DNA of 64,000 nucleotides from Streptomyces ficellus (GCF_009739905.1 NZ_CP034279.1:3534001-3598000), one strand, 5' to 3'; positions 1-9,006 are shown, counted from the first letter of the stretch. Notes: generated from the sequence alone by a model not told the origin. A program made the numbers and translations.

Positions 1-89
1 ACGCCGATCGCCGCCACGCCGGCGACCAGCAGCATGACGGCGCACCAGGCGGCGACGCGCCGGACGGGCTCGGGGAGGAGCGTGTGCAC
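1..89 (-). CDS. membrane protein, N-terminal fragment (runs off left edge)
   Basis: A reading frame enters from the left edge on the minus strand. It begins at a GTG at 89-87, with GGAGG almost touching the start. The 29 visible residues are a short polar stretch (HTLLPEPVRR) followed by a hydrophobic segment (AAWCAVMLLVAGVAAIGV), as expected for an N-terminal membrane anchor. No family can be named from so little sequence. The start is uncertain because the Shine-Dalgarno spacing is poor. Confidence 0.4.
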   Translation of the reverse strand, partial: MHTLLPEPVRRVAAWCAVMLLVAGVAAIG

Positions 90-154
90 TCCTCCACGCC
101 ACCACGCCGGCCCGGTGCCCGCCCGTGGACGGGCCCCGGGCGGGTGACGCCCCG

Positions 155-1135
155 TCAGCCGGTCTCGATGCCCGTTTCGCCCATGCCGTGGACGGCGGGG
201 ACGCGGCCGAGGCGGCCGGCCTGGAAGTCGTCGAAGGCCTGCTGGAGCTCTTCGCGGGTGTTCATGACGAACGGGCCGTAGTGCGCCATGGGCTCCCGGA
301 TGGGCTGTCCGCCCAGGAGGATGATCTCCAGGTCGGGGGTGTGGCCGTCCTGCTTGGCGTTCGCGCGGACGATCAGCGAGCCGCCGTCGCCGAAGACGGC
401 CGTCTGGCCCATGTGGACGGGGCGGCGGTCGGTGCCGACGGTGCCGCGGCCGGCCAGGACGTACGCGAGGCCGTTGAAGTCCTGCCGCCACGGGAGCGTG
501 ACCTCGGCGCCGGGGCGCAGGGTCGCGTGGATCATGGTGATGGGGGTGTGCGTGATGCCGGGGCCCTCGTGGCCGTCGAGCTCGCCGGCGATGACGCGCA
601 GCAGCGCGCCGCCGTCGGGGGACGTGAGGAGCTGGACCTGGCCGCCGCGGATGTCCTGGTAGCGGGGGTCCATCATCTTGTCCTTGGCGGGGAGGTTCAC
701 CCACAGCTGGAGTCCGTGGAAGAGGCCGCCGGACGCGACGAGCTTCTCCGGCGGGGCCTCGATGTGCAGCAGCCCCGACCCGGCGGTCATCCACTGGGTG
801 TCGCCGTTGCGGATGGTGCCGCCGCCGCCGTTGCTGTCCTGGTGGACGAACGTGCCGTCGATCAGGTACGTGACGGTCTCGAAGCCGCGGTGCGGGTGCC
901 AGGGCGTGCCCTTCGCCTCGCCGACCCCGTACTCCACCTCGCCCATCTGGTCCATCATGATGAACGGGTCGAGGTAGCGGTAGTTGATGCCGGCGAACGC
1001 GCGGCGGACCGGGAAGCCCTCGCCCTCGAAACCGCTGGGCGCGGTGGTGACGGCCAGCACGGGGCGCGGGACGGCGCCCGTGGGCGCGTCCACGCGCGGC
1101 AGGGTGAGCGGGTTCTCGACGGTTACGGCAGGCAT
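155..1135 (-). CDS. pirin family protein
   Basis: This 326-aa bicupin belongs to the pirin family, soluble metal-binding proteins often with quercetinase-like or redox-sensing activity. The N-terminal cupin has the metal-site signature HPHRGFETVTY followed by the H..AP...-type segment (GLLHIEAPPEK). The C-terminal part ends in FVMNTREEL, also typical of pirins. The ATG at 1135 has GAGGAGG seven bases upstream. A 16-bp imperfect palindrome (1171-1186) lies just upstream and is the likely control site. The gene stands alone. The substrate cannot be told from sequence. Confidence 0.92.
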   Translation of the reverse strand: MPAVTVENPLTLPRVDAPTGAVPRPVLAVTTAPSGFEGEGFPVRRAFAGINYRYLDPFIMMDQMGEVEYGVGEAKGTPWHPHRGFETVTYLIDGTFVHQDSNGGGGTIRNGDTQWMTAGSGLLHIEAPPEKLVASGGLFHGLQLWVNLPAKDKMMDPRYQDIRGGQVQLLTSPDGGALLRVIAGELDGHEGPGITHTPITMIHATLRPGAEVTLPWRQDFNGLAYVLAGRGTVGTDRRPVHMGQTAVFGDGGSLIVRANAKQDGHTPDLEIILLGGQPIREPMAHYGPFVMNTREELQQAFDDFQAGRLGRVPAVHGMGETGIETG

Positions 1136-1170
1136 GACGGGTCCTCCTCGGAGCGGCGTGTTCCCACTTT

Positions 1171-1186
1171 AGTTGAAAGCTGAACT
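1171..1186. promoter_or_regulatory. operator-like palindrome upstream of pirin gene
   Basis: AGTTGAAAGCTGAACT reads as AGTT-A...T-AACT on both strands and lies 36 bases upstream of the pirin start. Size and AT-rich ends suit a MarR- or HxlR-type repressor. The regulator is not identified. Confidence 0.4.
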
Positions 1187-1334
1187 TCTTGCCAGGGGAA
1201 CGCCCCCTCCCCGCTCCGCATTCCCGCCCCTCTCGATGCCGTACGCATATGAGCCACTGCGCACAGTGACCGACTACGGGTACGCGGTGACCCCGGCCCG
1301 CACCGTCACGGGCGGCCGGGGCGGCCGGGGCGGA

Positions 1335-1787
1335 TCAGCCGTACATCCGCCGCATCGCGAAGTCGACCATCTGCTCCACGGCCTTCGCGTCGAACACCAT
1401 CCGGTGGTCGCCCTCCATGTCGAGGACGAAGCCGTACCCGGTGGGCAGCAGGTCGATCACCTCGGCGCCGGTGATGACGAAGTACTTGGACTCCTTGCCC
1501 GCGTACCGGCGCAGCTCCTTGAGGGAGGTGAACATCGGGATGACGGGCTGCTGGGTGTTGTGCAGCGCGAGGAAGCCGGGGTTGTCGCCGCGCGGACAGT
1601 AGACCTTGGAGGTCGCGAAGATCTGCTGGAAGTCCTCGGCCGACAACGACCCGGTGGTGAAGGCCCGTACGGCGTCCGCGAGCGAGGGCGGCGACGGCTC
1701 GGGGTACAGCGGCGGCTGCTGCGCGTACCCCTGCTGGGGCGGGGCGTACTGCTGCTGGGCACCCGGGTTCTGGTCGTAGCCGTACAT
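1335..1787 (-). CDS. SseB family protein
   Basis: This 150-aa soluble protein has a Gln/Pro-rich N-terminal 35 residues (repeated QQY/QQG). The compact domain that follows has motifs of the SseB N-terminal family: CPRGDNPGFLALH, VIPMFTSLKELRRYAG and GFVLDMEGD. The molecular role of SseB proteins in actinobacteria is unknown. On the minus strand TAGTCT (1795-1800) lies seven bases before the ATG, the spacing of a -10 box for a leaderless transcript, and no ribosome site is visible. The gene points away from the following acyl-CoA dehydrogenase. Confidence 0.85.
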   Translation of the reverse strand: MYGYDQNPGAQQQYAPPQQGYAQQPPLYPEPSPPSLADAVRAFTTGSLSAEDFQQIFATSKVYCPRGDNPGFLALHNTQQPVIPMFTSLKELRRYAGKESKYFVITGAEVIDLLPTGYGFVLDMEGDHRMVFDAKAVEQMVDFAMRRMYG

Positions 1788-1924
1788 GGCCGTAAGACTA
1801 CCGAGCGGGGGCCTGCCCCGTGGCGGCGCTCAGCCATCACACCCGGCACCCCGGCCCCACCCGTCGCATGCGCCGCGCGTGACGCGTGACGCGTCACAGA
1901 TTGCCCCATAGGGGTTGCTCTTAT

Positions 1925-1936
1925 TACCGACGGGTA
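1925..1936. promoter_or_regulatory. operator-like palindrome before acyl-CoA dehydrogenase
   Basis: TACC-GACG-GGTA is a 12-bp palindrome inside an AT-rich island (TTATTACCGACGGGTAGCAT), 70 bases upstream of the 608-aa acyl-CoA dehydrogenase. TetR-family fatty-acid repressors in actinobacteria often bind sites of this kind. The link is inferred from position. Confidence 0.4.
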
Positions 1937-2006
1937 GCATCATCGTAGCTACTAGCTGGTACGTGTACGAGGATTCCGCCTCCCCGAGCCTTACGGAGCC
2001 GTCGCC

Positions 2007-3833
2007 ATGGGGCACTACAAGTCGAATCTCCGCGACATCGAGTTCAACCTCTTCGAGGTCCTCGGGCGCGACAAGGTGTACGGCACCGGTCCGTTCGAGG
2101 AGATGGACGTCGAGACCGCGAAGAGCGTCCTCGACGAGATGCGCCGTCTCGCCGAGAACGACTTCGCCGAGTCCTTCGCGGACGCCGACCGCAACCCGCC
2201 GGTCTTCGACCCCGAGACGAACACCGCGCCGGTCCCGGCGACGTTCAAGAAGTCCTACCAGGCCTTCATGGACTCCGAGTACTGGCGCCTCGGGCTGCCC
2301 GAGGAGATCGGCGGCACCACCTCGCCCCGCTCCCTGATCTGGGCGTACGCGGAGCTGATCCTCGGCTCGAACCCGGCCATCTGGATGTACTCCTCCGGCC
2401 CCGCCTTCGCCGGCATCCTCTTCGAGGAGGGCAACGAGGCGCAGAAGAAGGTCGCGCAGATAGCCGTCGAGAAGCAGTGGGGCTCCACCATGGTGCTCAC
2501 CGAGCCGGACGCCGGCTCGGACGTCGGTGCCGGCCGCACCAAGGCCGTGCAGCAGGACGACGGCTCCTGGCACATCGAGGGCGTGAAGCGCTTCATCACC
2601 TCCGGTGAGCACGACATGTCGGAGAACATCCTCCACTACGTCCTCGCCCGCCCCGAGGGCCACGGCCCCGGCACCAAGGGCCTGTCGCTGTTCCTCGTGC
2701 CCAAGTTCCACTTCGACTGGGAGACCGGCGAGCTGGGCGAGCGCAACGGCGTCTACGCGACCAACGTCGAGCACAAGATGGGCCTGAAGGCGTCCAACAC
2801 GTGTGAGATGACCTTCGGCGACCAGCACCCCGCCAAGGGCTGGCTGATCGGTGACAAGCACGACGGCATCCGCCAGATGTTCCGCATCATCGAGTTCGCC
2901 CGCATGATGGTCGGCACGAAGGCCATCGCCACCCTGTCGACGGGCTACCTGAACGCGCTGGAGTACGCCAAGGAGCGCGTCCAGGGTCCCGACCTGGCGA
3001 ACTTCATGGACAAGACCGCGCCCAAGGTCACCATCACGCACCACCCCGACGTGCGCCGCTCGCTGATGACGCAGAAGGCGTACGCGGAGGGCATGCGCGC
3101 CCTCGTCATGTACACCGCCGCGATCCAGGACGAGATCCAGGTCAAGGAAGCGGCCGGCGAGGACGCCAAGGCCCTGATCGGCCTGAACGACCTGCTCCTG
3201 CCGATCGTCAAGGGCTACGGCTCCGAGCGCTCCTACGAGCAGCTCGCCCAGTCGCTCCAGACCTTCGGTGGCTCCGGGTACCTCCAGGAGTACCCGATCG
3301 AGCAGTACATCCGGGACGCCAAGATCGACACCCTCTACGAGGGCACCACCGCGATCCAGGGCCAGGACTACTTCTTCCGCAAGATCGTCCGCGACCAGGG
3401 CGCGGCGCTGAACGCGCTCGCCGAGGAGATCAAGAAGTTCCTGGCCGTCGGCACCGGCGGCGAGGAGCTGGCCCCGGCCCGCGACGCCCTCGCCAAGGCG
3501 GCCGTCGACCTGGAGGCGATCGTCGGCACGATGCTGACCGACCTCACCGCCACCGGCGAGGACGTCAAGAACATCTACAAGGTCGGCCTGAACACCACCC
3601 GCCTCCTGATGGTCTCCGGTGACGTGGTCGTCGGCTACCTGCTGCTGCGCGGTGCCGCCGTCGCGGCCGAGAAGCTGGAGACGGCGTCCTCCAAGGACGA
3701 GGCGTTCTACCGGGGCAAGATCGAGGCCGCGAAGTTCTTCGCCGCCAACGTCCTGCCGGGCGTCTCCACCGAGCGCGCCCTCGCCGAGGGCGTCGACAAC
3801 TCGCTGATGGAGCTGGACGAGGCCGCCTTCTAG
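2007..3833 (+). CDS. long acyl-CoA dehydrogenase (FadE5-like)
   Basis: This 608-aa flavoprotein should catalyse the first step of fatty-acid beta-oxidation, forming trans-2-enoyl-CoA with FAD. The FAD/substrate motif is [13 protein letters not shown], followed by [10 protein letters not shown]. The C-terminal half has [13 protein letters not shown], whose Glu is the expected catalytic base. The last 120 residues are the extra C-terminal domain of the ~600-aa FadE5 class rather than the 380-aa class. It is transcribed alone: an operator-like palindrome (1925-1936) lies upstream and a 12-bp stem-loop (3867-3907) follows. The ATG at 2007 begins [17 protein letters not shown], typical of this subclass. 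Confidence 0.93.
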   Translation: MGHYKSNLRDIEFNLFEVLGRDKVYGTGPFEEMDVETAKSVLDEMRRLAENDFAESFADADRNPPVFDPETNTAPVPATFKKSYQAFMDSEYWRLGLPEEIGGTTSPRSLIWAYAELILGSNPAIWMYSSGPAFAGILFEEGNEAQKKVAQIAVEKQWGSTMVLTEPDAGSDVGAGRTKAVQQDDGSWHIEGVKRFITSGEHDMSENILHYVLARPEGHGPGTKGLSLFLVPKFHFDWETGELGERNGVYATNVEHKMGLKASNTCEMTFGDQHPAKGWLIGDKHDGIRQMFRIIEFARMMVGTKAIATLSTGYLNALEYAKERVQGPDLANFMDKTAPKVTITHHPDVRRSLMTQKAYAEGMRALVMYTAAIQDEIQVKEAAGEDAKALIGLNDLLLPIVKGYGSERSYEQLAQSLQTFGGSGYLQEYPIEQYIRDAKIDTLYEGTTAIQGQDYFFRKIVRDQGAALNALAEEIKKFLAVGTGGEELAPARDALAKAAVDLEAIVGTMLTDLTATGEDVKNIYKVGLNTTRLLMVSGDVVVGYLLLRGAAVAAEKLETASSKDEAFYRGKIEAAKFFAANVLPGVSTERALAEGVDNSLMELDEAAF

Positions 3834-3866
3834 GCCACCTCCGCGCCACCTCCGCGCGATCGGTCC

Positions 3867-3907
3867 ACGGCGGCCCGCACCCCACGTCCCGGGGCGCGGG
3901 CCGCCGT
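3867..3907 (+). terminator. stem-loop terminator after acyl-CoA dehydrogenase
   Basis: ACGGCGGCCCGC (3867-3878) pairs perfectly with GCGGGCCGCCGT (3896-3907), 33 bases behind the stop codon. There is no T tract, which is common in Streptomyces terminators. Confidence 0.65.
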
Positions 3908-3960
3908 CATGCACGGGCCGCCGTCATGCGCGGGGCGCCGTGCCGTGCTGTGCCGTGCAG

Positions 3961-4407
3961 TCAGGGACGGGCGGGGCAGACCGACAGGTGGGTCACCCGG
4001 CAGCGGCCCGAGGGTGCCGCGCCGCGCAGGGGCACCGCGGTGCCGTCCGCCGCCACGTACCACCGCTCGGCGCGCGGGACGCCCGCGACGGGGCGCTCGC
4101 CCGGCTCCAGGGCCACCCAGCGGCCCCCGGCCGTGCGGTGCCGGCGGGCCGGGGAGCCGCAGGACCGGCAGGTCGTGAACGACCCGGTGCCCGGCGGACG
4201 CGGCGCGGGCGCGGGTATCGGGACGCGCAGCGTCGCCGCGGTCACCCGCAGGATGTCCCCGAGGCGCACGGGGTCCCGGTCCGGGGTCCCCGTCGCCGCG
4301 GTCGTGCACGCCGCGCAGAGCGGCATCCCGAGCTGAACGCTCCACTCGGCCCCGGGTGTTTCGCATGCGGCACAGACGGGCGAGACGGGCATGGTCGTCG
4401 TGGTCAC
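3961..4407 (-). CDS. DUF6083-like Cys-rich protein
   Basis: This 148-aa protein of unknown function has several CxxC pairs: CAAC at about residues 13-16 and 32-35, and CRSC in the middle, suggesting a small zinc-binding fold. The C-terminal segment (WYVAADGTAVPL ... CRVTHLSVCP) resembles the DUF6083 group, from memory of the family. It is divergent from the M18 aminopeptidase gene, with a perfect 8-bp inverted repeat (4491-4509) in the shared 127-bp gap. It contains no transmembrane segment. Confidence 0.6.
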   Translation of the reverse strand: MTTTTMPVSPVCAACETPGAEWSVQLGMPLCAACTTAATGTPDRDPVRLGDILRVTAATLRVPIPAPAPRPPGTGSFTTCRSCGSPARRHRTAGGRWVALEPGERPVAGVPRAERWYVAADGTAVPLRGAAPSGRCRVTHLSVCPARP

Positions 4408-4490
4408 CAGTGCACCTCCGGTCGCGACCGGCGAGTCAGCGGACTGCTGTCCCGCTACGTCTTCCGATAGTCGCAGTCACCACTGACAAC

Positions 4491-4509
4491 GGGCCGTTCA
4501 CAACGGCCC
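4491..4509. promoter_or_regulatory. inverted repeat in divergent promoter region
   Basis: GGGCCGTT-CAC-AACGGCCC is a perfect 8-bp inverted repeat midway between the divergent DUF6083-like and M18 aminopeptidase genes. A terminator would be out of place between divergent genes, so an operator is more likely. Confidence 0.45.
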
Positions 4510-4542
4510 CTCCCCAACTGACCCGCCCGTAAAGTGAAGCCC

Positions 4543-5835
4543 ATGAGCAGCTCACCCCCCCGCTTCGACCGCGGCCACACCGACGACCTCATGGCGTTCC
4601 TGGCCGAGTCCCCCACGCCGTACCACGCGGTGGCCAACGCCGGTGAACGGCTGGAGAAGGCCGGCTTCCGCAAGCTCGACGAAACCGCCGCCTGGGACGG
4701 TACGAGCGGCGGCAAGTACGTCGTCCGCGGCGGCGCGATCATCGCCTGGTACGTACCGGAAGGCGCCGCTCCGCACACCCCGTTCCGCATCGTCGGCGCC
4801 CACACCGACTCGCCCAACCTCCGGGTCAAGCCGCAGCCCGACATGGGCGCGCACGGCTGGCGGCAGGTCGCCGTCGAGACGTACGGCGGGACCCTGCTCA
4901 ACACCTGGCTCGACCGGGACCTGGGCCTGTCCGGCCGGCTGACGCTGCGCGACGGCGACCACCGGCTGGTGAGCGTCGACCGGCCGCTGCTGCGCGTGCC
5001 GCAGCTCGCCATCCACCTGGACCGGCAGGTCAACGAGGGCCTGAAACTGGACCGTCAGCGGCACATGCAGCCGATCTGGGGCCTGGGCGACGACGTCCGC
5101 GAGGGCGACCTGATCCGGTTCGTGGCCGAGGAGGCGGGCCTGGCCGCGGGGGACGTGGCCGGCTGGGACCTGATGGTCCACGCCCTGGAGGCGCCCGCCT
5201 ACCTGGGCCGCGACCAGGAGTTGCTGGCCGGCCCGCGCATGGACAACCTGCTGTCGGTGCACGCGGGCGTGGCCGCGCTCGCCGCCGTATCCGCCACGGG
5301 GGAGGCGGAGTTCATCCCGGTGCTCGCCGCGTTCGACCACGAGGAGAACGGCTCGGAGTCCGACACGGGCGCCCAGGGGCCCCTCCTCGGCAGTGTCCTG
5401 GAGCGGTCCGTCTTCGCGCGCGGCGGCGGCTACGAGGACCGGGCGCGGGCCTTCGCCGGAACGGTCTGCCTGTCCTCCGACACCGGCCACGCCGTGCACC
5501 CCAACTACGCCGAACGGCACGACCCGACGCACCACCCGCGCGTGGGCGGCGGCCCCATCCTCAAGGTGAACGTCAACCAGCGGTACGCCACGGACGGCAG
5601 CGGACGGGCCGTGTTCGCGGCGGCGTGCGAGAAGGCGGGCGTGCCGTGGCAGACGTTCGTGTCGAACAACGACATGCCGTGCGGCACGACGATCGGCCCG
5701 ATCACCGCCGCCCGTCACGGCATCCGGACCGTCGACATCGGCGTGGCGATCCTGTCGATGCACAGCGCCCGTGAACTGTGCGGCGCCGAAGACCCGTACC
5801 TGCTGGCCAACGCGCTGGTGGCGTTCCTGAAGTAG
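4543..5835 (+). CDS. M18 family aminopeptidase
   Basis: This 430-aa cytosolic dizinc aminopeptidase, class M18 (aspartyl aminopeptidase/ApeB type), should release N-terminal residues from peptides. Expected motifs are AHTDSPNLRVKP near residue 90 (first metal His and Asp), GPRMDNLL, FDHEENGSES (catalytic Glu pair), SSDTGHAVHPNY and the final GVAILSMHSARE with the last His ligand. The ATG at 4543 gives the usual start. A GTG at 4534 is in frame but unsupported. TAAAGT (4530-4535) lies seven bases before the ATG with no Shine-Dalgarno, which suggests a leaderless transcript. A 14-bp stem-loop follows the stop. Confidence 0.93.
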   Translation: MSSSPPRFDRGHTDDLMAFLAESPTPYHAVANAGERLEKAGFRKLDETAAWDGTSGGKYVVRGGAIIAWYVPEGAAPHTPFRIVGAHTDSPNLRVKPQPDMGAHGWRQVAVETYGGTLLNTWLDRDLGLSGRLTLRDGDHRLVSVDRPLLRVPQLAIHLDRQVNEGLKLDRQRHMQPIWGLGDDVREGDLIRFVAEEAGLAAGDVAGWDLMVHALEAPAYLGRDQELLAGPRMDNLLSVHAGVAALAAVSATGEAEFIPVLAAFDHEENGSESDTGAQGPLLGSVLERSVFARGGGYEDRARAFAGTVCLSSDTGHAVHPNYAERHDPTHHPRVGGGPILKVNVNQRYATDGSGRAVFAAACEKAGVPWQTFVSNNDMPCGTTIGPITAARHGIRTVDIGVAILSMHSARELCGAEDPYLLANALVAFLK

Positions 5836-5843
5836 CCCGCCCC

Positions 5844-5883
5844 GCGTAGGTGTTGCGGGTCGGGGTACGCGCAACACCTACGC
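5844..5883 (+). terminator. 14-bp stem-loop between apeB-like gene and DUF6458 gene
   Basis: GCGTAGGTGTTGCG (5844-5857) and CGCAACACCTACGC (5870-5883) pair perfectly around a 12-base loop, starting 9 bases after the aminopeptidase stop. The next ribosome site (GAGGAGGCGGG) begins right after it, so it could terminate transcription or act as a leader element. Confidence 0.6.
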
Positions 5884-5902
5884 AGACGAGGAGGCGGGAA
5901 TC

Positions 5903-6127
5903 ATGGGCCTGGGTGGCTGCATCATTCTCATAGCGGTCGGGGCGATCCTCACCTTCGCGACCGACTGGGAAGCACAGGGCGTGAACCTGGACCTGGTGGG
6001 GCTGATCCTGATGGCGGTCGGCATCATCGGCGTCGCGACGTTCACCAGCATCGCCAGGCGCCGGCGGGCGGTCGTCCCGCCGGTCGCGCCGACGGTGGTC
6101 GACCCGACGGACGAGCGCCGCTACTGA
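5903..6127 (+). CDS. DUF6458 family small membrane protein
   Basis: This 74-aa protein has two hydrophobic spans, residues ~5-20 (CIILIAVGAILTFAT) and ~30-48 (LVGLILMAVGIIGVATFT), joined by the short loop WEAQGVNLDLVG. A basic cytosolic tail (ARRRRAV) follows. This is the layout of the DUF6458 family, small actinobacterial membrane proteins of unknown role. A strong ribosome site (GAGGAGGCGGG) precedes the ATG. The gene follows the M18 aminopeptidase across a strong hairpin and may be transcribed separately. Confidence 0.85.
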   Translation: MGLGGCIILIAVGAILTFATDWEAQGVNLDLVGLILMAVGIIGVATFTSIARRRRAVVPPVAPTVVDPTDERRY

Positions 6128-6156
6128 GCACGCCGAGCCCGGCACACCCGCCGGCG

Positions 6157-6221
6157 CACGCGCGCGTGGCGCGGGCCCGGACCACGCGCGCGTGCGGACC
6201 GGACCGGTCCACGCGCGCGTG
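6157..6221. repeat. three copies of a 12-bp palindrome CACGCGCGCGTG
   Basis: Identical copies lie at 6157-6168, 6183-6194 and 6210-6221, spaced 26 and 27 bases apart, in the gap between two convergent genes. Each can form a hairpin or the arms can pair with one another. They may serve as a bidirectional terminator. Confidence 0.6.
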
Positions 6222-6255
6222 GCGCCGGGCGGGCGTGCCTCAGGCGGTGCTCTGT

Positions 6256-6327
6256 CCGGCCAGGATCAGGTGTCCAGGCCGGCCAGGATCACCGGCCAGG
6301 ATCAGGTGTCCAGGCCGGCCAGGATCA
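6256..6327. repeat. perfect 36-bp tandem duplication at gene end
   Basis: 6256-6291 and 6292-6327 are identical. The right copy contains the last codons and TGA of the thioredoxin/NHL gene (minus strand). The left copy repeats them downstream of the stop. The unit is 12 codons long, so the duplication keeps frame. Confidence 0.9.
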
Positions 6328-8146
6328 GCGGCAGCCGGTCGGCGCCCGACGGCGTGACCTTCACCGGGACGCCCCAGTCCTGCTGGTGCACGTGACAGGC
6401 GGGGTACTCGTTGGCGGGGTCGTCGTCGCAGGACGCGGCCATCGCCGAGACGTGCAGTACGCCCTCGGTGACGTCCGGGTTCAGCGTCAGCTCCCGTGAC
6501 AGGTCCGTGCCCGTCCCCTCGCCGGAGGCGATCAGCCCGGGCGGCGTGGCCGACACCAGCAGCCGCGTGGACGGGCCGTACCGCTCGTCCAGCTTCTGGC
6601 CGGTCGGCGCTCGGAAGACGACGTCCAGCCTCAGCGTGCCGGGCGCGATCTCGGTCGCCTCGCGCCGGGTGCGGTGGGCGACGGCGTCCACGTGTACGGC
6701 CTCGTCCGGCAGCCGCAGCCGGGTCAGCCGGTGGCGGGCCGACTCGACGACCACGATGTCGTCGCCGACGAGCACGGCGTCGCTCGGCTCGCGCAGGTCG
6801 GTGGCGAGGGTGGTGACCTCGCCCGTGGCCGGGTCGTAGCGGCGCAGGGCGTGGTTGTACGTGTCCGAGACGGCGACCGACCCGTCCGGCAGGGCGGTGA
6901 CGCCCAGTGGGTGCTGGAGCAGCGCCTGGCCCGCCTCGCCGTCCCGGTGGCCGAAGTCGAACAGCCCCGAGCCCACGGCGGTGTGGACGGCGTCCTCGGC
7001 GTCGACCCACCGCAGGGCGCTGGTCTCGGAGTCGGCGACCCACAGGCGCTCGGCGGTGGCGGCGAGCCCGGAGGGCTGGGCGAACCAGGCCTCGGTGGCG
7101 GGCCCGTCGACGAGCCCCTCGTTCGTCGTCCCGGCCGCCACCCGCACGGTGCCCCGCTCCGGGTCGTACGCCCACAGCTGGTGGACGCCCGCCATGGCGA
7201 TCCACACCTCGCCCCGCCACCAGGCGACGTCCCACGGCGACGACAGGGCCACCTCACGGGCGGGGCCGGACGCCGGGGACCCCTGCCACCACTGCGCGCC
7301 GGTTCCGGCGAGCGTGCCGACCTCCCCGGTGGCGGGGTCCAGGGCACGCAGGGCGTGGTTGACCGTGTCGGCCACGACGACGTGACCGTCCGGCAGGAGG
7401 CACAGCCCCTGCGGCTCGTTGAACCTCGCCTCGTCCGCCTTCCCGTCGGCGAACCCGCGCTCACCGGTGCCGTACCGGCGCACGACCGTCTCGCCGTCCG
7501 CCGCCAGCTCCACCACCTGGTGCCTGGTGGTGTCCGTGACCAGCAGGTGCCCGCTCTCCAGCAGCAGCGCCTTGCCCGGGAACCGCAGGTGCGTGGCGAC
7601 CGGCTCCGGCGGTACGTAGGGCCCGTCCCCGCGCCGCAGGGTGCCCTTCGCCTCGTGCTCGGCCTCCAGCTCCGCCACGAGCGTCCCGATCGCGCCTGCG
7701 TGCCCCTCGCCCGCGTGCTGGGCGACGACGTACCCCTCGGGGTCGATCACGACCAGCGTCGGCCAGGCCCGCACGGCGTACTGCTTCCAGGTTGCGAGCT
7801 CGGGGTCGTCGAGGACGGGGTGGTGCACCTCGTACCGCTCGACGGCGTCCACGACGGCCTGGTGCTCGGCCTCGTGGACGAACTTCGGCGAGTGCACGCC
7901 GACGATCACCACCGTGTCCCGGTGCTTCTCCTCCAGCTCGCGCAGCTCGTCCAGGACGTGCAGGCAGTTGATGCAGCAGAAGGTCCAGAAGTCGAGGATC
8001 AATGTGCGACCTCGGAAGTCGGCGAGCTTCAGGTCCTTCCCGCCGGTGTTGATCCAGCCGCCCTTGCCGATCAGCTCGGGGGCACGGACACGGGCACGCT
8101 TGCGGGGTGCGGGCGCGGGGGTGGGCGCCGGGGCGGCATCGTTCAT
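6302..8146 (-). CDS. thioredoxin-like / NHL-repeat protein (NHLRC2-like)
   Basis: This 614-aa protein has an N-terminal thioredoxin-like domain (residues ~20-170) with FCCINC (CxxC at C58/C61) after LILDFWTF. A six-bladed NHL/beta-propeller follows (repeats such as LLPDGHVVVADTVNHALRALDP and ALPDGSVAVSDTYNHALRRYDP). A C-terminal beta-rich domain has CxxxxxNEYPACHVH. This is the NHLRC2 architecture. The function is likely thiol redox or scaffolding in the cytosol, since no signal peptide is seen. The stop codon lies inside a 36-bp tandem duplication. The start at 8146 lacks a strong ribosome site, and the left boundary of the island begins just upstream. Confidence 0.88.
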   Translation of the reverse strand: MNDAAPAPTPAPAPRKRARVRAPELIGKGGWINTGGKDLKLADFRGRTLILDFWTFCCINCLHVLDELRELEEKHRDTVVIVGVHSPKFVHEAEHQAVVDAVERYEVHHPVLDDPELATWKQYAVRAWPTLVVIDPEGYVVAQHAGEGHAGAIGTLVAELEAEHEAKGTLRRGDGPYVPPEPVATHLRFPGKALLLESGHLLVTDTTRHQVVELAADGETVVRRYGTGERGFADGKADEARFNEPQGLCLLPDGHVVVADTVNHALRALDPATGEVGTLAGTGAQWWQGSPASGPAREVALSSPWDVAWWRGEVWIAMAGVHQLWAYDPERGTVRVAAGTTNEGLVDGPATEAWFAQPSGLAATAERLWVADSETSALRWVDAEDAVHTAVGSGLFDFGHRDGEAGQALLQHPLGVTALPDGSVAVSDTYNHALRRYDPATGEVTTLATDLREPSDAVLVGDDIVVVESARHRLTRLRLPDEAVHVDAVAHRTRREATEIAPGTLRLDVVFRAPTGQKLDERYGPSTRLLVSATPPGLIASGEGTGTDLSRELTLNPDVTEGVLHVSAMAASCDDDPANEYPACHVHQQDWGVPVKVTPSGADRLPLILAGLDT

Positions 8147-8236
8147 GGTTCAAGCTTGCCATTGGCCCATGAACACCGGATCACGACCGTACGACGCCGT
8201 TGTCCTGCGCAGCTACGGGATCCGCTCCACCACGGA

Positions 8237-8935
8237 CTAGCCTCCTTGGACGCCCCGGACGAACAGGGTTCCTGTGCGCCGACTCCCGGCGGGTGGGGCA
8301 AGCACGGACGCTGACACGTCCACGAAGCCGTGTTCCTTGAGAATCAGCGCCCACACATCGGGTTCGTAGTCCCACCGCTTGACGACAGCGGGGTCTTCTT
8401 CGGGCCCGCGCGGGATGTATGACGCCTGGCAGCCGTAGCACCCTTCAACCGGGGGACGCTGGGAGAAGGCGAAGACGCCACCCGGCTTGAGGTTCGCGTG
8501 AACCATCGGCAGCAGAAGACCGGGGTCGGTGAACCAGGCAGCGCCGAACACGCTGTAGACCGCATCGAAGATCGTGAACGTGTCTCCGAGATAGGTGAGC
8601 GCGTCGGCCTGGTGGAGTTCCATCCCGTCCACGCCCGGCCACCGCTCGCGTGCCTTGTCGAGCTGCTTGGCGGAGAGGTCGATCCCGACGGACTTCATGC
8701 CGAGCGTTGCGAGATGAGCGGCGTTCCCTCCAGACCCGCACCCGAGATCGAGCACGCGGTCTCCCGGGTTGAGGTTGAGCACGTCGGCCCTGGGGCCGTG
8801 GTCCGGGTACTGGGTCCAGTTGAACCATGTGGTCTCGCCCTTGGCATTGGTCTTCCGCCGCTGGGGCTTGCTCTGCGAGTAGGTGTCCCATGCGGTGCTG
8901 CGAGCGTCAGTCACTACCTGTCCGTTCTCGTTCAC
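8237..8935 (-). CDS. class I SAM-dependent methyltransferase
   Basis: This protein of about 232 aa has a complete class I methyltransferase core: motif I VLDLGCGSGGNAAHL, acidic SVGIDLSAKQLDKARERW, QADALTY and the post-motif FDAVYSVFGAAWF. The substrate is unknown. The start is probably GTG 8935 or GTG 8914. The open frame continues upstream but only as a shadow of the next gene. It is the third gene of a minus-strand cassette with the FIHH protein and the small Cys-rich gene, although a strong hairpin (8941-8969) sits just before it. Local base composition is lower in G/C than the flanks, which fits horizontal transfer. Confidence 0.85.
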   Translation of the reverse strand: MNENGQVVTDARSTAWDTYSQSKPQRRKTNAKGETTWFNWTQYPDHGPRADVLNLNPGDRVLDLGCGSGGNAAHLATLGMKSVGIDLSAKQLDKARERWPGVDGMELHQADALTYLGDTFTIFDAVYSVFGAAWFTDPGLLLPMVHANLKPGGVFAFSQRPPVEGCYGCQASYIPRGPEEDPAVVKRWDYEPDVWALILKEHGFVDVSASVLAPPAGSRRTGTLFVRGVQGG

Positions 8936-8940
8936 GGCGA

Positions 8941-8969
8941 CAGCCGCCCGGCACGATACCGGGCGGCTG
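8941..8969 (-). terminator. strong stem-loop between FIHH-protein gene and methyltransferase
   Basis: CAGCCGCCCGG (8941-8951) and CCGGGCGGCTG (8959-8969) pair perfectly around CACGATA. It lies behind the stop of the 152-aa gene and six bases before the methyltransferase GTG. It could attenuate read-through or occlude the methyltransferase start. Confidence 0.65.
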
Positions 8970-9006
8970 AAGCTCTCGTGGGTCAGTCGCTCCGCTTGAG
9001 TCGGAG

